64,000 nucleotides of DNA from Burkholderia plantarii (lineage in GTDB: Bacteria > Pseudomonadota > Gammaproteobacteria > Burkholderiales > Burkholderiaceae), in NCBI RefSeq assembly GCF_001411805.1, contig NZ_CP007212.1, positions 2,356,001 to 2,420,000 on the forward strand. The letters run 5' to 3'. Shown here in pieces: positions 64,000 through 64,000 of this stretch (position 1 is the first letter of the stretch; each line of letters begins with the position of its first letter). The translations under genes were made by a program, and so were the position numbers. Under the pieces are notes generated by a model. That model saw only the letters and a program-made list of their open reading frames with translations, searched no databases and was not told the origin of the DNA.

Positions 64000-64000
64000 T

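Overview
The window looks like a Burkholderia chromosome. The left 38.4 kb is very GC-rich and carries gene sets normal for that genus: a FisR/PDO/SQR sulfide-oxidation locus, potFGHI, ompW, bktB, kdgK, rimO and serB. The species cannot be fixed by eye.

Core part (1-38440): a YeiH-type exporter (cut by the left edge) and a ClC chloride channel; a TetR repressor divergent from an RND efflux operon (adaptor lipoprotein, pump, outer-membrane lipoprotein); a sigma-54 regulator with the FisR cysteine signature divergent from persulfide dioxygenase and sulfide:quinone oxidoreductase; a putrescine ABC operon; phospholipase A; DUF1289; OmpW; a nitronate-monooxygenase-like enzyme; the ABC-F protein YbiT; an AsmA protein; a FetAB-like ABC pair; a quinone-oxidoreductase-like enzyme with a divergent LysR regulator; SerB; a Cys/Met-metabolism PLP enzyme; BktB; a KDG kinase; and RimO.

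Accessory part (38457-64000): this starts 16 bp upstream of rimO with a frameshifted large serine recombinase, so rimO appears to sit at the edge of an integrated element. A mosaic follows: an SRAP protein divergent from an unknown gene around a near-consensus LexA box; decayed ORFs; a second, archaeal-type valyl-tRNA synthetase with a VOC protein; an AT-rich three-gene operon whose first product looks like a leukocidin-type beta-pore-forming protein; an IS5-family transposase that looks chimeric; a dnaE2 fragment; a redox cassette (peroxiredoxin-like protein, Old Yellow Enzyme, LysR); a small unknown protein; an Imm35-like protein fused to an L7/L12-like domain; and a GNAT acetyltransferase lying between an intact and a broken copy of Rz/Rz1.

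From 55258 to the right edge is a leftward contractile-tail prophage module, read in transcription order: tail transglycosylase (cut by the edge), small RNase-like protein, a small tail protein, baseplate J, an I-like tail protein, collar/fibre, fibre assembly protein, endolysin, two holin-like membrane proteins and nested Rz/Rz1. Head, replication and repressor genes are not in the window.

The best candidates for something undescribed are the pore-former-like operon (45966-47982), the archaeal-type ValRS island gene, the Imm35-L7/L12 fusion, and the RNase encoded next to the tail transglycosylase.
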